From assembly GCA_026397035.1 (NCBI GenBank), contig JAPLVQ010000186.1, positions 1 to 6,945 of the forward strand: a stretch of 6,945 nucleotides of DNA, in the 5' to 3' direction. A program made the position numbers and the translations under genes. Every line of letters starts with the position of its first letter. Within the stretch, counting starts at the first letter, position 1. The notes beneath the pieces are model-generated. The model did not search any database, was not told where the DNA came from, and was given only the letters and a program-made list of their open reading frames with translations. Source of the stretch: Candidatus Iainarchaeum sp. (lineage in GTDB: Archaea; Iainarchaeota; Iainarchaeia; Iainarchaeales; JAAZKV01). Positions 5,254 through 6,945 of the stretch are shown here, piece after piece.

Positions 5254-5760
5254 TTATTCAACTTCTATTCCCATTGCTTTAACATATTCTACTGCTTCTT
5301 CTTTTGACACTCTCTGCTTCTTTCCAACTTTTGTTTGTTTTAACGCTCTTAGCTTTACTCTGTACCCTTTTTTCTTTAATGATACCAAAACATCAAATCC
5401 TTTGATTCCAAGTTTTGGGTCATATTTTGCGCCAGGCAAATCAATATATTCATGTACTCCAAACCCAAAATTTCCGCTTTTGTCAAAACTTCTTTCCGGC
5501 AGCCTGCTGTTTTTTGCTTCAAGAGCTTTTTTAATAAATTCAACTGCTTTTTCTCCCCTTAGAGTTACTTTTAATCCAATTGCTATACCTGGTCTTAGTC
5601 CCCAATCAGGGATTCTTGCAGTACAAATTGTTTGTGCTGGCTTCATTCCAGTAACCAGTTGCATTATTTGCGTAGCTTTCTTCATTTCTTCAGGTTCCGA
5701 ACCAACACCCATGTTGACTACAACTTTATTCATTAGTACTTTCTGCATAATATCAACCAT
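5254..5760 (-). CDS. rpl5: Large-subunit ribosomal protein uL5 (L5)
   Basis: uL5 is part of the central protuberance, where with uL18 it holds 5S rRNA and contacts the P-site tRNA. The 168-residue product fits the archaeal family (about 165-185). Recognisable segments are KVVVNMGVG at 12-20, an LTG-like LVTGMKPAQT at about 35-44, IGLKVTLRGEKAVEF at about 61-75, and NFGFGVHEYIDLPG with KYDPKLGIKGFDV at about 97-123. There are two candidate starts. The first Met aligns best with the usual N-terminal length. A second Met, at 5748, has a GGTTGA Shine-Dalgarno-like sequence 4 nt upstream and would give 164 residues. I keep the longer form but cannot exclude the shorter one. The gene is separated from eS4 by 125 nt containing a possible promoter. 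Confidence 0.95.
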   Translation of the reverse strand: MVDIMQKVLMNKVVVNMGVGSEPEEMKKATQIMQLVTGMKPAQTICTARIPDWGLRPGIAIGLKVTLRGEKAVEFIKKALEAKNSRLPERSFDKSGNFGFGVHEYIDLPGAKYDPKLGIKGFDVLVSLKKKGYRVKLRALKQTKVGKKQRVSKEEAVEYVKAMGIEVE

Positions 5761-5812
5761 AATTCATTAATTCCAATTTTCTCAAAATTCATAATTCATT
5801 TTTATAATTCAT
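5761..5812. repeat. Four copies of the heptamer AATTCAT in the eS4-uL5 gap
   Basis: On the plus strand AATTCAT occurs at 5761-5767, 5786-5792, 5793-5799 and 5806-5812. The middle two are directly adjacent. On the coding strand each copy reads ATGAATT. They surround the TATA-like box upstream of uL5. They could be operator-like sites or simply slippage in AT-rich DNA; nothing in the sequence decides between these. Confidence 0.6.
5799..5807 (-). promoter_or_regulatory. Possible archaeal TATA box upstream of uL5
   Basis: The minus strand reads TTATAAAAA here, preceded by the purine-rich GAAAGA further upstream, which could act as a BRE-like element. It is centred about 43 nt before the first uL5 Met. 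With usual archaeal geometry, transcription would begin about 16 nt upstream of that codon. The gap is very AT-rich, so a chance match is quite possible. It is also flanked by several copies of the heptamer AATTCAT. Confidence 0.35.
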
Positions 5813-5885
5813 TCTTTCAATCAACAACTACTTTACTTCAAAACACAACCTTTCATTAAATCAAAATTTATTACTCCTTAATTAT

Positions 5886-6596
5886 TTACACTAGCTCCAC
5901 TACTGCTGATTTCCCTTTTCCTATTATGAAAACGTTTTTTGCAACAGTTTCAAATTCTTCTTTCACATTTGCCAAGTTTACAAGCTTTGCTCTTCTTGCA
6001 GTTCCTTTAACAATTCCTTTAACTATCGCTGTTTCTGCGCAGTGAGCTCCTTTTGTAATATAAGCCATCGCCCCTTCCTTAAATTCAATTACTTCTTCAA
6101 CTTTTCCTTCAGGAAGTTTAATTTTTACTGAATCTTCAACATTTGCTTTAATTCCATAATAAACTCTTCCATCATTTGTAGTAATTTGTATTCCTTTTTT
6201 TGTCATTATTTTTGACGCAACTTTGCATATTTTTTCTTTACTTTCTTTTTCAAGTTTTTTTAATACCAATCTTTCTTTTGAATCAAAAAGCAGTCTATAG
6301 CTTGTTTTTTGTTTTTCGATTGCTACAACATCAAATAATCCTACAGAAAACTGATGATCATCTCTTATTACTCCATTTACTTTTACTTCCCCTCTTTTTA
6401 GAATTGCTTTTACTTCTCGTAATGTTGAAGCATTTTTTGTGAAGTTTCTAATTATAATCCCTAATGGCATTGAATTATCTTTACTGTGCGGTCCAGTCTT
6501 TCCGCGTATTGTCCAGTAAGTTTCTTTTCTGCTTACATGTATTTGCTTTGGCATGCTTCTTGTTTTTGTTCTCTTGCTTTCCCCTTTAGTGCTCAT
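5886..6596 (-). CDS. rps4e: Small-subunit ribosomal protein eS4 (S4e)
   Basis: eS4 is an archaeal/eukaryotic 30S/40S protein that binds 16S rRNA; it is absent from bacteria, so it is a domain marker here. The product is 236 residues, about the usual archaeal length. An S4-type RNA-binding segment spans about 43-95 (MPLGIIIRNF, then EVKAIL.RGEVKVNG and FSVGLFDVV). The family-specific central domain follows (YRLLFDSKERL). A KOW-like region lies at about 174-200 (KEGAMAYITKGAHCAE), and the typical C-terminus is NVFIIGKGK at 221-229. The start is supported by a strong AGGAGG Shine-Dalgarno 7 nt upstream, inside the 3' end of uL24. Oddity: the N-terminal HLKR motif common in this family is not recognisable; the protein begins with a basic MSTKGESKRTKTRS stretch instead. 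The stop is TAA, followed by a long 125-nt gap before uL5. Confidence 0.96.
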   Translation of the reverse strand: MSTKGESKRTKTRSMPKQIHVSRKETYWTIRGKTGPHSKDNSMPLGIIIRNFTKNASTLREVKAILKRGEVKVNGVIRDDHQFSVGLFDVVAIEKQKTSYRLLFDSKERLVLKKLEKESKEKICKVASKIMTKKGIQITTNDGRVYYGIKANVEDSVKIKLPEGKVEEVIEFKEGAMAYITKGAHCAETAIVKGIVKGTARRAKLVNLANVKEEFETVAKNVFIIGKGKSAVVELV

Positions 6597-6945
6597 TTTT
6601 TCTCCTCCTTTTTCTTCGCAATTCTTTTTCGGTCTGTTCTATCAATATCAATAACTATAACATTTGACGCATCTATCGGTACCTGCCATTCTTGTCCATT
6701 GCTTTTCTTTCTTACTATTTTTTCAACAAATATTTTTCTTGATTTTCTATTTACTGAAGTTATTTTAGCTTCTTTTCCGCTAAATTCTCCTCTTACTATT
6801 TTTACTGTATCTCCTTTTCTTACAGGAATTGATCTGCACAATAATTCTTTTGAAAGTTTTTCATTCAATCTTGAAGCTACTGTCTTTGCAGCAGTATGCA
6901 TTGGCATAGTATACTGCTCTTTTCTTGTCTTGCCTGGCTTTTTAC
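6593..6945 (-). CDS. rpl24: Large-subunit ribosomal protein uL24 (L24), 5'-partial at the window edge
   Basis: uL24 binds 23S rRNA early in large-subunit assembly and lies near the peptide exit tunnel. The visible protein has a KOW-type core (PVRKGDTVKIVRG, followed by FSGKEAKITSV) and ends in a lysine-rich tail (AKKKEEKK). An internal ATG at 6907 could be taken for the start, which would give 104 residues. The frame stays open upstream to the edge, however, and those codons read KKPGKTRKEQYT just before MPMHTAAK. This matches the archaeal family pattern of a basic KKPRKQR-like stretch, then Y, then a PLH-like motif. The true start is therefore beyond position 6945 and only a few residues are missing. 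The 3' end overlaps the eS4 start by 4 nt (ATGA), so the two are probably translationally coupled. Identity is secure; the 5' boundary is not visible. Confidence 0.95.
   Translation of the reverse strand, partial: KKPGKTRKEQYTMPMHTAAKTVASRLNEKLSKELLCRSIPVRKGDTVKIVRGEFSGKEAKITSVNRKSRKIFVEKIVRKKSNGQEWQVPIDASNVIVIDIDRTDRKRIAKKKEEKK
6602..6610 (-). promoter_or_regulatory. Strong Shine-Dalgarno for eS4
   Basis: On the minus strand this reads AAGGAGGAG, with the GGAGG core 7 nt before the eS4 ATG. It lies within the last codons of uL24. It is the most canonical ribosome-binding site in the window and fixes the eS4 start at the ATGA overlap. Confidence 0.8.

Noticed and set aside
4886..5770. Long plus-strand open frame of 294 codons opposite uS8, uS14 and uL5
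   Set aside because: It is the antisense shadow of three well-recognised ribosomal genes. Its translation is Phe/Ser/Ile-rich as expected from the complement of Lys-rich codons and it matches no family I know.
1..6945. A novel defence, mobile or metabolic system
   Set aside because: All twelve genes are assigned to known ribosomal-protein families in the standard archaeal order. No unassigned coding space larger than 178 nt remains.

Overview
This window is a piece of an archaeal ribosomal-protein cluster, the spc-type operon. Twelve consecutive genes all lie on the minus strand. Read in transcription order, from high to low coordinates, they are uL24 (cut by the right edge), eS4, uL5, uS14, uS8, uL6, eL32, eL19, uL18, uS5, uL30 and uL15. 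The archaeal/eukaryotic-only proteins eS4, eL32 and eL19 sit at the standard archaeal positions in this order, so the source is an archaeon rather than a bacterium. The DNA is AT-rich (about one third G+C by eye). The proteins are lysine-rich, and several carry extra low-complexity ends. This fits a low-GC archaeon, possibly a DPANN lineage such as the Woesearchaeota/Pacearchaeota group. That placement is an impression from sequence style, not a phylogenetic result.

Layout: uL24/eS4 overlap by ATGA, eL19/uL18 by TAATG and uL18/uS5 by ATGA. uS14 and uS8 are 9 nt apart, with the uS8 ribosome-binding site overlapping the uS14 stop codon. These points suggest translational coupling. Looser joints of roughly 45 to 125 nt occur at eS4-uL5, uL5-uS14, uS8-uL6, uL6-eL32, uS5-uL30 and uL30-uL15. 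The eS4-uL5 and uS8-uL6 gaps contain TATA-like boxes that could be internal promoters. Most starts are preceded by GGTGA-type Shine-Dalgarno sequences 4-5 nt from the start codon. This pattern moves the preferred eL32 start four codons downstream of the longest reading frame. The uL24 frame stays open to the right edge, and the upstream codons match the family N-terminus, so its true start is outside the window.

Positions 1-178, downstream of uL15, hold no convincing gene. They contain oligo-T tracts, two good inverted repeats and a GC-richer patch. secY, the usual next gene, does not begin in this stretch.

The encoded proteins all work together in assembling the small (eS4, uS5, uS8, uS14) and large (uL5, uL6, uL15, uL18, uL24, uL30, eL19, eL32) ribosomal subunits. 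I found no mobile element, CRISPR array, tRNA, rRNA or defence module, and no new multi-gene system. The unusual parts are lineage-specific protein extensions, above all a nonapeptide repeat in eL32 and an acidic tail on uL15, and the structured non-coding stretch after uL15.
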